A DNA stretch of 64,000 bases from the NCBI RefSeq assembly GCF_965638725.1, contig NC_134961.1, forward strand, positions 3,596,001-3,660,000, written 5' to 3'. Shown here piece by piece: positions 38,534 to 49,181 of the stretch. Below the pieces are notes generated by a model. The model worked only from the letters and a program-made list of their open reading frames with translations, was not told the origin of the DNA and did no database searches. This stretch comes from Aptenodytes patagonicus (taxonomy: Eukaryota; Chordata; Aves; Sphenisciformes; Spheniscidae). The number at the start of each line of letters is the position of its first letter. Position 1 is the stretch's first letter. The position numbers were made by a program, and so were the translations under genes.

Positions 38534-38831
38534 TTCTCTCTCACTCTCACCAGAGCCCCGCTCCAAAATTGAAAACATCCAGCAACTGCTCCCCCACGAA
38601 AGGGGCCAGGACTGTCAGCTGTTGCTGGCCCTCGCCTTCCCTTGACAGCCCTTCCACAGCCCCACAGACACTGGGGCTCTGAGCTTGCATAGCCATATAA
38701 CGGTCCCCTCATTCTCTCTCACCCGAACTAGAGCCTAGCTCCAAATTTGAAAATGTCCAGCAACTGATCATACAAGGATGGCGCCCTGACTGAAAGCTGT
38801 TATTGCCCCTCACCTTCCCTTGGCAGTCCTT
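38534..38831. repeat. Two diverged copies of a ~120-bp segment, period about 178 bp
   Basis: 38534-38653 and 38712-38831 share the order TTCTCTCTCAC, AGAGCC..GCTCCAAA, GAAAA..TCCAGCAACTG, GACTG..AGCTGTT and CCTTCCCTTG.CAG. They are separated by 58 unrelated bases. The second copy ends exactly where the LTR at 38832 begins. Confidence 0.7.
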
Positions 38832-39212
38832 TGTCGTGGTTTAACCTCAGTCGGCAACTGAGCACCACACAGCTGCTCGCTCACTCTCCCCCCGCTCCCG
38901 GTGGGATGGGGGAGAGAATCGGAAGAGTAAAGGTGAGAAAACTTGTGGGTTGAGAAAAGAACAGTTTAACAATTGAAATATAATAATAATAATGTAATAA
39001 TAATAATATACAAAGCAAATTATGCACAGTGCAATTGCTCACCACCCGCTGACCGATGCCCAGCCAGTCCCCAAGCAGCAGCCCCTCCCGGGCAGCTTTC
39101 CCCCAGTTCATGTACTGAGCATGACGTCACATGGTATGGAATGTCCCTTTGGCCAGTTTGGGTCAGCTGTCCTGGCTGTGTCCCCCTCCCAGCTTCTTGT
39201 GCACCTCCAGGT
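38832..39212 (-). mobile_element. Truncated ERV LTR (3' part), fused to a CR1
   Basis: Begins TGTCGTGGTTTAACC on the plus strand, the reverse complement of the LTR end at 30180-30194. It follows that LTR back through the ATT-repeat region and the GCACAAGAAGCTGG block, then stops near 39212, where CR1 sequence begins. About 165 bp of the LTR 5' end is missing. Confidence 0.8.
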
Positions 39213-41700
39213 GTACAAGGGCAGGGACATCTTCAACTAGATCAGGTTGCTCAGAGCTCCGTCCAACCTGACCTGGAATGTTTCCAGGGATGGGGCATCC
39301 ACCACCTCTCTGGGCAACCTGGGCCAGTGCTTCACCACCCGCAGCGTAAAAAATTTCTTCCTTATATCTAGTCTATATCTACCCCCCTTTAGTTTAAAGC
39401 CATTCCCCCTTGTCCTGTCGCAACAGGCCCTGCTAAAAAGTCTGCCACCATCTTTTTTATAAGCCCCCTTTAAGTACTGATAGGCTGCAATAAGGTCTCC
39501 CCAAAGCCTTCTCTTCTCTAGGCTGAACAACCCCACCTCTCTCAGCCTTTCTTCATAGGAGGGGTGTTCCATCCCCCTGATCATTTTTGTGACCCTCCTC
39601 TGGACCCGCTCCAACAGGTCCGTGCCTTTCTTATGCTGAGGGCTCCAGAGCTGGACGCAGTGCTCCAGGTGGGGACTCACCAGAGCAGAGTAGAGGCGCA
39701 GAATCCCCTCCCTCGACCTGCTGGCCACGCTGCTTTGGATGCAGCCCAGGGTACGATTGGCCTTCTGGGCTGCGAGCGCACATTGCTGGCTCATGTCCAG
39801 CTTTTTGTCCACCAGTACCCCCAAGTCCTTCTCGGCAGGGCTGCTCTCAATCCCTTCATCCCCCAGCCTGTACTGATACTGGGGGTTGCCCAGACCCAGG
39901 TGCAGGACCTTGCACTTGGCCTTGTTAAACCTCATGAGGTTCCCAAGGGCCCACTTCTTGAGCTTGTCGAGGTCCCTCTGGATGGCATCCTGTCCCTCTG
40001 GCATGTCGACCGCACCACACAGCTTGGTGTCATCTGCAAACTTGCTGAGGGTGGACTCGATCCCACTGTCTGTGTCACTGATGAAGATATTAAACAGTAT
40101 CGATCCCAATAGGGACCCCTGCGGGACGCCACTCGTCACCAATTTCCATCTGGACATTGAGCCGTTGACCACTACCCTCTGGATGTGACCATCTAACCAA
40201 TTCCTCACCCACCGGACAGTTCACCCATCAAATCCATACCTCTCCAGTTTAGAGAGAAGGATGTTATGGGGGACTGTGTCAAAGGCCTTACAGAGGTCCA
40301 GATAGATGACATCTGTAGCCCTTCCCGTGTCCACTGACGTAGTCACTCCATCATAGAAGGCCACTAGGTTGGTCAGGCAGGACTTGCCCTTGGTGAAGCC
40401 ATGCTGGCTGTCTTGAATCACCTCCCTGTCCTCCATGTGCCTTAGCATAGCTTCCAGGATGATCTGTTCCATGATCTTCCCAGGCACAGAGGTGAGACTG
40501 ACTGGCCTGTAGTTCCCTGGGTCTTCCTTTTTTCCCTTTTTAAAAATGGGGGGTTATGTTTCCCCTTTTCCAGTCAGTGGGAACTTCTGGAAGAAAGAGG
40601 TGAGCCCAGGATATCAATACCTGGCTCCAGGACTGGTGCCTCCACCAAAACTTGGGGGTTTTAAACCATGGAACAGCCTTTGAGAGGCAATGTCTGTTGG
40701 GGCCTGACAGGATCCACCTGTCCCGATGGGGAAAAGGGGTCTTTGGGTATAAGCTGATGGGGCTGATTGAGAGCGTTTTAAACTAGAATCAATGGGGGAA
40801 GGGGATACCAACAGGATCGCAGTAGGTAAGCCAAGGGTTGGCATGGCATTGCCTGAGGGTGGCAGTGCTAGTGGGAACAGTTACACAGCAAACTTCCCTG
40901 AAAAGAGGGTCCGGTCTGCAAATGGGTGCTTCCATTCCACACAGGAGGCAATTGCCAATAACCATAACTTGCCGTTGTTTCTTCTCGGCGCTGGTCTTCA
41001 TGCAGGCTGTGCTACGAGAGGTTGGTCTCTCTGATCTTGGCAGGACTGCTTGCACAGGTTCCTCCTCTTTCTCATTATGCCCTTCATCAACCATACCCAG
41101 GGCCTCATACCTGTTCTGTAAGGGTATGGTAGAGGGTAACTTAAGGGTAAGGAGGGGTTTCTCTTACTGCTCTGTGCTGTAACCTTCGTCCACCCCTCCT
41201 TATCACTTGTGACACCGCCTTCCTCCTGGCACAAAGCAAATCTAGGACCTGCCTCTGTAGTGGCCATGCTGAGTTGGCTTCTATGCATCATAGATGGCAG
41301 AGTACGGCTCCATTGATCAATCTCCCTCTGAGACTCTCGAATACTCCTCAGTCTGCTCACCTCCTCCTGCAGCTCAGCCACCAAGCAGAGCAGTTCATCA
41401 ATGTGGTCACACCTCCTACCATCTTGCTTGCAATCACTTTCCACCTCTAGGAATATCCCTTCACTCATCCCACAGCCGGAAAACTGGGTGGTCACATGCT
41501 TGAGCAGGAGCTCTGTCCGTGTGCCTGCATTGGTTCTACCAGGTGCTAGAAGCTCAGGAGAAGCAGGGGATGCTGCTTTTTGCTGGCAGGTCACCATGCT
41601 GCTGCACACCTGCCTGCTGCTGTGCGCCTGCCCAGTGCGAAATACATATGCTCTGGCGTCCGTTGCAATCAGCTGGGCTGATTGTTTTTGCCTGCTTAAA
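39213..41700 (-). mobile_element. CR1 LINE, near full structure but defective (ORF1 and partial ORF2)
   Basis: Reading on the minus strand, ORF1 is at about 41609-40998 with a heptad-like coiled coil (LLCLVAELQEEVSRLRSI) and then VMVIGNCLLCG near 40975, matching the GDSLLRG esterase-like motif of CR1 ORF1 with the catalytic-type GDS changed to GNC. After an unassigned stretch (40560-40850), ORF2 resumes at [20 protein letters not shown] (about 40540). It continues with [33 protein letters not shown] (40221-40487), one in-frame stop, then the rest of the RT as a 323-codon frame (39237-40208) with [10 protein letters not shown] and FADDTKLC. The endonuclease is missing. The 3' UTR and ATTCTATGAT tail are also missing, cut at the LTR junction. 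The 5' end is approximate; GC-rich UTR-like sequence continues to about 41770. Confidence 0.9.
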
Positions 41701-42192
41701 TCTCCCGTGCTGCCGGTCGCAGGCTCTGCCCCTTGCTGTCTCTTCCAGTCAGTGGATCCGGGGTCAGTTGCTCGGGGAACGTCCCCTGTTCAGACACGCC
41801 GCTATTTGTCCACGTGTATCCCTCCTTGTGTGTCCCACCTCTGCTTGCTGCCGCTGCTCTGGGCAAAGGAGCCCAGAGGGCTGGCCAGCAGTGCTGGAGT
41901 GTGGGGAGAGCCTGTGGACTCTGTCCTGCAGCCTCCCAGGGAGGCATGAGGTGCTACCGAGTGAACCCTCTTGCCATATGTGCCTGGAGACGTCTGCCAC
42001 AGCCAGAGCGACCTGACGGGGTCCTGGGAAGACACGGGTGAGGCCTCGGTGACTGGTGTGAAACACTGATGCTGAGAACAAGACAAGAGATGGGGGGATG
42101 AAGTGGGCAGTGGTGCTGCAGTAACTCCAGATGCGTGTGCTGGGGCCACAGCGCTGCCGGGGCCATTTGTGAGGATGGCCCGTTGTGATATC
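41701..42192. other. Unassigned, GC-rich
   Basis: The left part may be CR1 5' UTR. No gene is recognised in the remainder. Confidence 0.3.
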
Positions 42193-42357
42193 CCCAAGCG
42201 ATGGACAGTGATGTCACCAAGCGATGGGTTCTGATGTTACCACGTCCCCAAGCGATGGGTTCTGTTGTCACCGAGGGATGGACTGAGACATCTCCAAGCA
42301 ATGGACTGTGATGTCACCTAGCGATGGACTGTGACATCCCTGAGCGATGGATTGTGA
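42193..42357. repeat. Minisatellite, unit about 23-29 bp
   Basis: Seven units built on AGCGATGGACTGTGATGTCAC with substitutions (GATGGGTTCTG, GATGGACTGAGACATC and others), between AATATCCCC-type and ACCAGGTGT flanks. Confidence 0.8.
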
Positions 42358-42477
42358 CCAGGTGTCCCTTGCTGCTTATATTTGGACGCTGAGTGTCACC
42401 CAGCTGGCTCGTGCCTGCACTCCAGCTGAGTGAGTTCACAAGGTTTGGAGTGTTGAGAGAGGCCTTGGGACTGGTGT

Positions 42478-42568
42478 CGTTCCCGATTCTCTCCCCCATC
42501 CCAGTATTGGGGGAGAGTGAGCAAACGGCTGTGTGGTGTTTAGCTGCTTGCCGGGTTAAACCACAACA
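42478..42568 (+). mobile_element. ERV LTR 3'-end fragment
   Basis: GATTCTCTCCCCCATCCCAG, then GGGGAGAGTGAGC, CGGCTGTGTGGTG and GGTTAAACCACAACA parallel the last 90 bp of the LTR at 29643-30194. The rest of the LTR is absent. It sits 85 bp before the first coding exon of the C2orf78-like gene. Confidence 0.75.
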
Positions 42569-42653
42569 CCCCCAACCAGCTCGACCCACCAATATCTCAA
42601 GCCATCACCCCTCTTCGCTTCCCCCAACAGAGAGGTTCCCTCTCTGGCTGCTG

Positions 42654-45600
42654 ATGGCGTCGGAGCTGCCCAGCGTGCGCTTCACCACCCTGGCCATGCT
42701 GCCACCGGTCACTGCTTCTGTCTCAGGGCTGCTGGTGTCCTCTAAGCGTGCCCAGGTCCACACAGTCACCTACCAGCCGGCACAGGCCACCATACAGCAG
42801 GGGGTGCCAGGACCCCTGGGGGCCCTGGGGCAGGTGGTGCAGCTCCCCCACGGGGTGTCGCTTCCCCCTGTGGTACAGATCCCCCACGGGGTGCCACTCC
42901 CCAGTGTGGTGCAGCTCCCCTGTGTGCCTGCTCCCTGTCCCCCTACCTACAGCTGGGGACAGCAGGTGGTGACGGGGACGCTGGTGCCCCACCAGCGGAT
43001 GGGGCTGGGGCCATGGGCTGTGGTCCAGGGGGAGCCCCTGTACCTCACGGGCTCCTGCCTGCTGCACATCCCTGCCCGCCCCGGCCCCCCCCCACCCTGC
43101 CGCCCCACGGCTCAGCATTGTGTGCGGGGCCCCCCTGTGCTCCACACCCTGCCTGGCAGCACCCAGAAGCTGTTGGAGGCCTCCAACGACGACAGGGCAG
43201 CCATTGAGGACAGCGTCCCTGCCACCAGCCCCCACCAGACTGCCTTGGCTCCACCAACCGGCAGAACCACGACGAAGCCCAAAGGTGAGTTTTGGGGGGT
43301 GGCAGAGCCTGCAGGTGGGCGGCCAAACTGAGGAAAGCTTGCATCAGCCCGGGGTCGGGTTGGCTTTGTTTGCTTTTTCAGCAGCGGTGACCACCCTGGC
43401 AGCCCTGGGGAAGCCTGCGGACCTGCCTGAGCAGGGGCCAGCCGCCTTTGCCGAGGCCTTTCCTGAGCAGGCAGAGGACACCACTGTCAACCAGATGCTC
43501 ACCTGGCCTGACACCACGGATGGCGAGGACACCGTCCTTGATGTCCCCGACAGCCCCAGCTTGACCGCCTTCCTCCATGAGCTCCCTGACCTCTCTGAGT
43601 ACGTGGCAGAGGACAGCTGCCCCAAGGAGCAAGCAGTGGTGGCGGGACTGTGGCAGAGCGAGGACACCGTCCCTGATGTCCCCGACTTGACTGCTTTCCT
43701 CAGTGAACTCCCCGACCTCTCCGAGTATGTGGTGGAGCGTGGCTGCCCCAAGGAGCGAGCGGTGGCAGTGGGGTTGGGGGACAGCGAGGACACTATTCCT
43801 GATGTCCCTGACACCCCCAACTTGACCACCTGCCTCGACAAGCTCCCTGACTTCTCCGAGTACAGAGCAGAGGGCGGCAGCCCGAAAGAGCGAGCGGTGG
43901 TGGCAGGGCTGGGGGATGGCGAGGTCACCGTCAACAATGTTCCCGACGCTACCAACTTCCTCAACCAGCTCCCTGACCTCTCTGAGTATGTGGTGGAGGG
44001 CAGCTGCCCCAAGGAGCGAGCGGTGGCAGCAGGGTTGGGGGACAGCGAGGACACCATCCCCAATGTCCCCGACGTCCCTAACTTGACCACCTCCCTCAAC
44101 AAGCTCCCCCACCTCTTGGAATACAGGGCAGAGGGCAGCTGGAACAAGGAGCAAGTGGCGGTGGTGATGCTGGTGGACAGCGAAAACACCTTCCCCGATG
44201 TCCCCGACAGCCTTGCCAGCACTGCCTCCTTTAATGACATCCCTGACTTCTTGGAGGACAGGGTGGAGGGCAACTGCCCCAAGGACTGCCTGGCAGCAGC
44301 GATGCTGGGGGACATTGACCCCTTCTGGGGGGTGGCAGCCTCCCCCTTGCAGGACCCCAAGGGGAAGCAGGGTGGGGTGGCGGCAGACCTCCCCACCTGG
44401 CTGCCACTGAGTCCCTTGGGGAATTCCGAGGAGAGCTCTCCGGAGAGTTCAGAGGAGACTTCAGAGGAGACTTCAGAGGTCAGTCCTGTGGACAGTTACC
44501 CAAAGAATCCCCTAAAGGGTCCTCCGGAGAGTCCCCTGCTGAGCCCCCTGCAGATCCAGCTGCTGAGTCCCCTGGCCAGCCCCACGGCTGTCCCCCAGCA
44601 TCATCAGCCCTGCATGGCCCAACTGGTGGAGGAAGCGCTGCATAGGCAGCCCGGATTGGTTTTTACCTGCTTGCCACTGCCACCAGGCATCGTCTCCAGC
44701 CAGGTGGTGCCCAGATCAGGCAAGGTGGGCGGCAAGAAGGCCAAGCGCCCTGCACCGGCCAGCACCTGCAACTCGCAAGAGACATCCCCACGGCACAACA
44801 ACCCACCAAAGAAAAAGAAGAAGATGGTGGTGCGCCAGATGGCCAAACACTCAAGAACCCTGTGGGAGGGGAAGCTGGACAGGGACGGTGCAGCAGCGGG
44901 CGGCAGCGGGCAGCAGGCAGGATGCAGCAAGCGGAGAGCATCTGACAGCAACAATGTGCCCGCCAAGCGACCTAGAACCTGGGGGGATGCCAGAGGGCAA
45001 AGGCCCTTCGCTCAGCAGAGGGGACAGGTTTAATGCAGCCTGTCCACCAAAACCCCGCAGCATGGAGGCCTTAAACCGCTGGCCTGGGGCTCCGGCCCCA
45101 TGCCCCGCCCCGGCACAGATACCCTCACCTGCCTGGGTCCATGCTTTAAGCTATGGCTCTCCGCTGCCTGGGTGCTGCGATATGTTCAAAGGAACGGGTG
45201 ACACAGCACTGCCAGCTGCTGGCGCCACCAGTGTCAGGGCCCGGCTGGGCCCCGCGGTTCCCGGCAGCACCAGGCCGCATGCTGCTGCAGCACCCTGGGG
45301 CAGCCCCCGGGCCGGGAGGAAGCCACGGAGCCATGGGGGGCAGGGGCAAGGCGGGGCAGATGCACTCACCGCTCCAGTACGCGGGAGCCCCCTCTGCCCA
45401 CCATGACAGCGCCGGCCCGGGGCCCACTGGCCCCGCCCCCAGAGAGGAGGCCACGCCCCCTGCCCAGCAGAGGCTGCAGCCGCGGCGCCACCTGGAGGTT
45501 TCTAGAGGAACAACCGCCCCGGAACCAGCATCCCCACCCCGGCCTGGTACCAACACCCCCGGTACCGACACCGCTACCCCATCCTGCTGCTGACAGCCCC

Positions 45601-46324
45601 ACCACCGGCATCCCCACCGCAGGCTGGAACCGGCATCCCCAGGAACAGCATCCCCACCCCGGGGATGAGGACGCCCCACACCGACCTGAGGGTGCGTTTG
45701 CTGAACTCCATCCCCAGTTTCCACCCGCTGGGGCAAAGACAGAAGGTGGTGGGGCCGGTGTGCCAACTACCCCACCTGGAGCCCCAAGACGGCCCCAGCG
45801 TGCCCCCCAGGGTCCCCAAGCCCCTGCCGGCGGCCCCCAGACCCAGTGCGGGGCCGGCTGCCTCCAAGCCCCCGGCTGATGGCAAGAAGGACAAAGCAAG
45901 GTGTGCACCTTGCGTCATCGAGCAGCAAGGTGCACACCGGGGCGGCTGCCAAACCCAAGCAGCCGAGCTGGCTGCGCCTGTCGCCCACGGGGGGCCAAAC
46001 TGACAAGGGGGGCTGCCACAGCAGCTGCGTATGCTGCCATGGCTACCATGCCCTCCCACTGACTCTGTGCTGTCCCTCGGGCCCTGGGGGGGCCTCACAG
46101 CTGCGCCCACCCCACTGGAGGAGCAGGAGGAGTTGGTGCACATCACACCCAAGCAGCAGCACAAGCGGGAGTGCATGAAGAAGCTGGCACAGGAGGAGCA
46201 GGAGCAGGTGGCCCTGCAGATGTCACTGGACCAGATGCAGTTTTTTGGGCAGAGGGAGACCGACACGGAGATAACCAACCCGTATGGCTACCAGAACCCA
46301 CCAGTCCAGCACCGTCCCCCATAG
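42654..46324 (+). CDS. C2orf78-like (DUF4629 family) protein, three coding exons, frame disturbed near the 3' end
   Basis: Function unknown. Exons fit together in phase: 42654-43284 (ATG after an acceptor at 42630; donor AAAG|GTGAGT), 43382-45027 (acceptor TTTTTCAG; donor ACAG|GTTT) and 45623 onward (acceptor CCGCAG). Exon 1 encodes a Pro/Val-rich region with VVQLPHGV-type short repeats. Exon 2 encodes six acidic repeats of about 43 residues (DSEDTIPDVPD...LPDLSEYVVEGSCPKERAV), a Glu/Ser stretch and a basic, Lys-rich part (PPKKKKKMVV, KRPRTW) that could be a nuclear signal. Exon 3 has VRLLNSIPSFHPLGQ and, at 46150-46290, a tail KRECMKKLAQEEQEQ..., MQFFGQRETD, YGYQ. Both recall the C-terminal signature of human C2orf78. 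Between them the phase-consistent frame stops at 46001-46003, and better family-like sequence appears in other frames, so the copy may be a pseudogene, carry an unrecognised intron or contain assembly errors. The name rests on memory of the family. Confidence 0.55.
43519..44316 (+). repeat. Coding tandem repeat, six units of about 125-135 bp
   Basis: Within exon 2 of the C2orf78-like gene. Each unit runs (G/D)SEDT(V/I)PDVPD, then (N)LT.FL..LPDLSEY, then (V)EG.CPKERAV..GL. Units 1-4 are most alike; units 5 and 6 have drifted (SWNKEQ, NCPKDC). Unit lengths differ by whole codons, keeping the frame, which suggests selection on the protein. Confidence 0.85.
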
Positions 46325-46416
46325 CACCCACGTGCAGAGGAGATCCAGAGGCAGAGACCTGCACCCACCTGCTCCAGCTCCAACCCTCTCCCAGATCCCT
46401 CTTTCTTGCTTAATTC

Positions 46417-46422
46417 ATTAAA
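46417..46422 (+). terminator. Polyadenylation signal ATTAAA
   Basis: Lies 93 bp after the last codon of the C2orf78-like reading frame and is followed by a GT-rich stretch (GGGTTGGGTGTTTG). Confidence 0.5.
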
Positions 46423-46840
46423 AGGGTTGGGTGTTTGCTTTGCAGCGCCTCTCTCTACCTGCAGTCTTTTGCGCAGCGGGAAGTGGGGTGGGGGGTTTAA
46501 CGCAGCCCCTGCCCACCCCACGGGTAGCTGAGCTGGGCTGGGGATGGCCACCGAGAGGATGAGTAGATGGGGCATCGCTCCAGGTGGCGGGTGCCCGTGG
46601 TAGAAACCACATTGATTAGCATCAACACCGGCAGGACGGAGGCCTCCATCACTGCCCCAGTACTGGCATCACTGCGCCGGTACCGGCATCATCATCACTG
46701 CCCCAGCACCAGCATCACTGTTGGTGAGCTGGATCTGGCCCTGGGAAGGAGCTGCAGTCACCTCGGGGGGCCAGGCAGGGACTGGCTGAGCACGGAAAAC
46801 TCAGCTCACACCTGGCTGGTGAGCGGGCACCGCTGGCCAG

Positions 46841-46958
46841 GACTCGCATGCCGAGATCCTGGAGCTGGCGCAGCACCGGCTGCCCAGCTCACTCCACCCC
46901 CTCTATGGCCTCATCCGGCGCTGCCTCGACCTCATCCAGCAAAAGCCCCTGCCCACAG
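46841..46958 (+). other. Candidate exon of unknown gene
   Basis: Bounded by GGCCAG and CACAG|GTCAGC, 118 bp, open in one frame. The peptide looks helical (AEILELAQHRLPSSL, then LYGLIRRCLDLIQ). It follows the C2orf78-like polyadenylation signal and is cut off by an LTR 16 bp further on. No family was recognised and it may be a fossil exon. Confidence 0.3.
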
Positions 46959-46974
46959 GTCAGCCCCGAGCCAG

Positions 46975-47644
46975 TGTCACAAAAAATTCACAACCGGCAC
47001 ATGCCAACCAATGTGAGAGGCTAGCACGAAAAGTATGGAATTACAGGGGCAAATATTTTCTCATGCGCATGTCATGTCCCAGCCCAATTAGGGCACCCCG
47101 AATGTGCCTTTACACAGGGTTCTTATACCTTTCAATCATTCAGGTAGAAGACGACTTGGCTAATCACTAGCACCCACGCTACCCATTACTAATCAACGTC
47201 AAACTTTGCAAAGCAACTCTAGTTTTGCATCATCCTTGCTGCTTGTCTATTGATCCAGATGTCCCGGGAGTCAGTCTTGCTGGAGTTACTGATCTATGAT
47301 GCCAGATGACACTGGGAGGGTTTCAAAGATGTCTCAGAGGGGCTAGGACGCTGGTGTTGTCTTGGTTGACCCGGGGTATCCTTTATCCTTCATGGACAGC
47401 TCTAAGCTTCCCAGAAGCAAAGTCCTTCTTTCCAGGGCCGGGCTGTCCTTTCATTTCTTTTACTTCAGCATGAACAACACCAAAGTCTCCAGTAAAACTC
47501 CACTATCTCATCACATCACCGGGTATCATGGGAACTCATCATATATATACACAAAATAAATAAATACACTTTGATACTATAAAGACTGGTTGATCTAATA
47601 GTTAGGGAAGGGTATTTTCATAACGTGCCCTATGGGTCCCATCA
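46975..47644. mobile_element. Solo ERV LTR with perfect 5-bp target duplication
   Basis: Begins TGTCACAAAAAATTC and ends GGTCCCATCA (TG...CA ends, 670 bp), and is flanked on both sides by GCCAG (46970-46974 and 47645-47649). AATAAATAAATA near 47556 could be the polyadenylation signal of a plus-oriented element, but orientation is uncertain. No internal viral genes. Confidence 0.65.
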
Positions 47645-47649
47645 GCCAG

Positions 47650-48505
47650 GCCCCCACTCCAACACTCCTTTCACACTCCTTCCCTCGCCAGCAGTCAGGC
47701 CTTACGCAGTCTGTGCAACATGCACAAGATACTGACTTCGTCAGATATTGCCCAAATCATCTCCTACTTGAGTTCTGACCAGCTCAACTACTGCCACAGC
47801 CTTTTCTGTCCTTATGTGCTGTCTTGCCCCATTCTGACTGACTCAGAAAGCTCCTACAAGGATCATCTCACTCACTGCCTTAATCGCAACTCACCGTCTC
47901 CTTAACACCCTGAAGTTGTTTCCGTCACTTCGCACATACAGTTAATATGGCCTTTCATGACTTAGCCTCCCCCCTCGTGTCATTTCCCACCGAGTACCAC
48001 GACGACAGCTCCTAATTACAGGCCCTGAGAGCAGCTTCCACCAACTGTCCCCTGCTACACACCAACAGGAACAGCACTGTCTTCTCCCACGGCCATCTCC
48101 ATGCTCGGGAGGGGGGGTTCACACACCCCTGGCAGCCGGCCTTGCTGCCTGGAAATCCTCGCTGTGCTGCTCAAGGCCATGAAAACTGTCACGCTACAGC
48201 TGTACCCACATCACTGTTCCTCATGCTGAGTGACACTGCCCATTTCTGTGTATTCCCACCTGCCCACAGCCAGCTGTTTTTTTTAAATCTTGCAAGCATT
48301 TAGGAAAAGCACACTTTGTTTTTTTAATACCTGCTTTGACCTCACTACAGTACAGGCCCAGAGTCCATGACTATGGCTGGTAAAGTCCGTAGCAATACAG
48401 AATTGTGTAGGGATGAAAAATACCCAGTAGTTCAGTTCGTTTCAATTGTTTAAGACAAGGTTTTTGGCTAGAACACAGTCAAGACAATTTAAAACCAGAA
48501 CTAAC
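47650..48505. other. No gene recognised
   Basis: Moderate GC with poly-T runs at about 48274 and 48320. It includes the downstream flank of the minus-strand terminal exon at 48506; no polyadenylation signal was assigned. Confidence 0.3.
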
Positions 48506-48590
48506 CTACACTCCCTCCTTGATTGGCACCTCTTTCTTCATCAGTTCTTTGTATTTCTTTAGTTCCTGGGGAGTACATATCAAGATTTCC
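48506..48590 (-). CDS. Candidate terminal coding exon of an unidentified minus-strand gene
   Basis: On the minus strand a pyrimidine-rich acceptor (TTTCTTTTAAATAG) ends at 48591. It is followed by one leftover base and 27 codons (EILICTPQELKKYKELMKKE, then VPIKEGV) ending in TAG at 48508-48506. Lys/Glu-rich helix-like sequence with a native-looking stop supports a true 3' end. The gene was not recognised. Confidence 0.45.
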
Positions 48591-48868
48591 CTATTTAAAA
48601 GAAACGAGAAAGATCAGTCACAAATATGCAGAAAACCTGCCATTCACATACACGGTGCCCACACAGTAGCATTGTCAAGGCCCTGCATATACACAACAGA
48701 TTAAATTAATGCACCGGGGAGGAGAGAGCAGGAACAGCCCTCTGGCACCCACAACGAGTAACCAGAATTTCTGCTCTGAACCGGGGCTCAGTCAATGTGC
48801 AAGTACAGCACTGATCCAGACATAAAACTGAGCATGTCACTTAATCCCAGGTGCCACATACACTGTAC

Positions 48869-48957
48869 CTTCTTCCATCGCCTCCTGCCGATGAATTGTT
48901 TTCCAGGCTCTTCCATCACATCCCAGCTTAGATAACTGCACTCCGGCTCAGGGCTGA
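48869..48957 (-). other. Candidate exon of the same minus-strand gene
   Basis: Acceptor GTTCCCCCAG, then about 29 codons (PEPECSYLSWDVMEE, then FIGRRRWKK), then donor AAG|GTACAG. Its end phase does not match the terminal exon at 48590, so either another exon lies between them or one boundary is wrong. Confidence 0.3.
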
Positions 48958-49181
48958 CTGGGGGAACTTCTCAGTGCTTTAACTTTGCTTCAGGCTTGGT
49001 ATGAGCGTGAGGCTTCATCCCTTTGGCTTGTCCCCCAGCAGAAGGTGGGCAAGTGGCAGGTTTGCAAGTGGTTGATGGAACTGAGCTTGTACCCCTACCA
49101 GAGAGTAAACACCAACCACAGAAAAAGCCCAGAGAAACTGTGTTAGAGAGTAGCAGAAAGAAACATCAGGGATGATCACTG

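Noticed and set aside
43344..44396. 350-codon minus-strand frame
   Set aside because: It is antisense to the repeat exon of the C2orf78-like gene; the plus strand has the splice sites, the conserved tail and codon-preserving repeat lengths.
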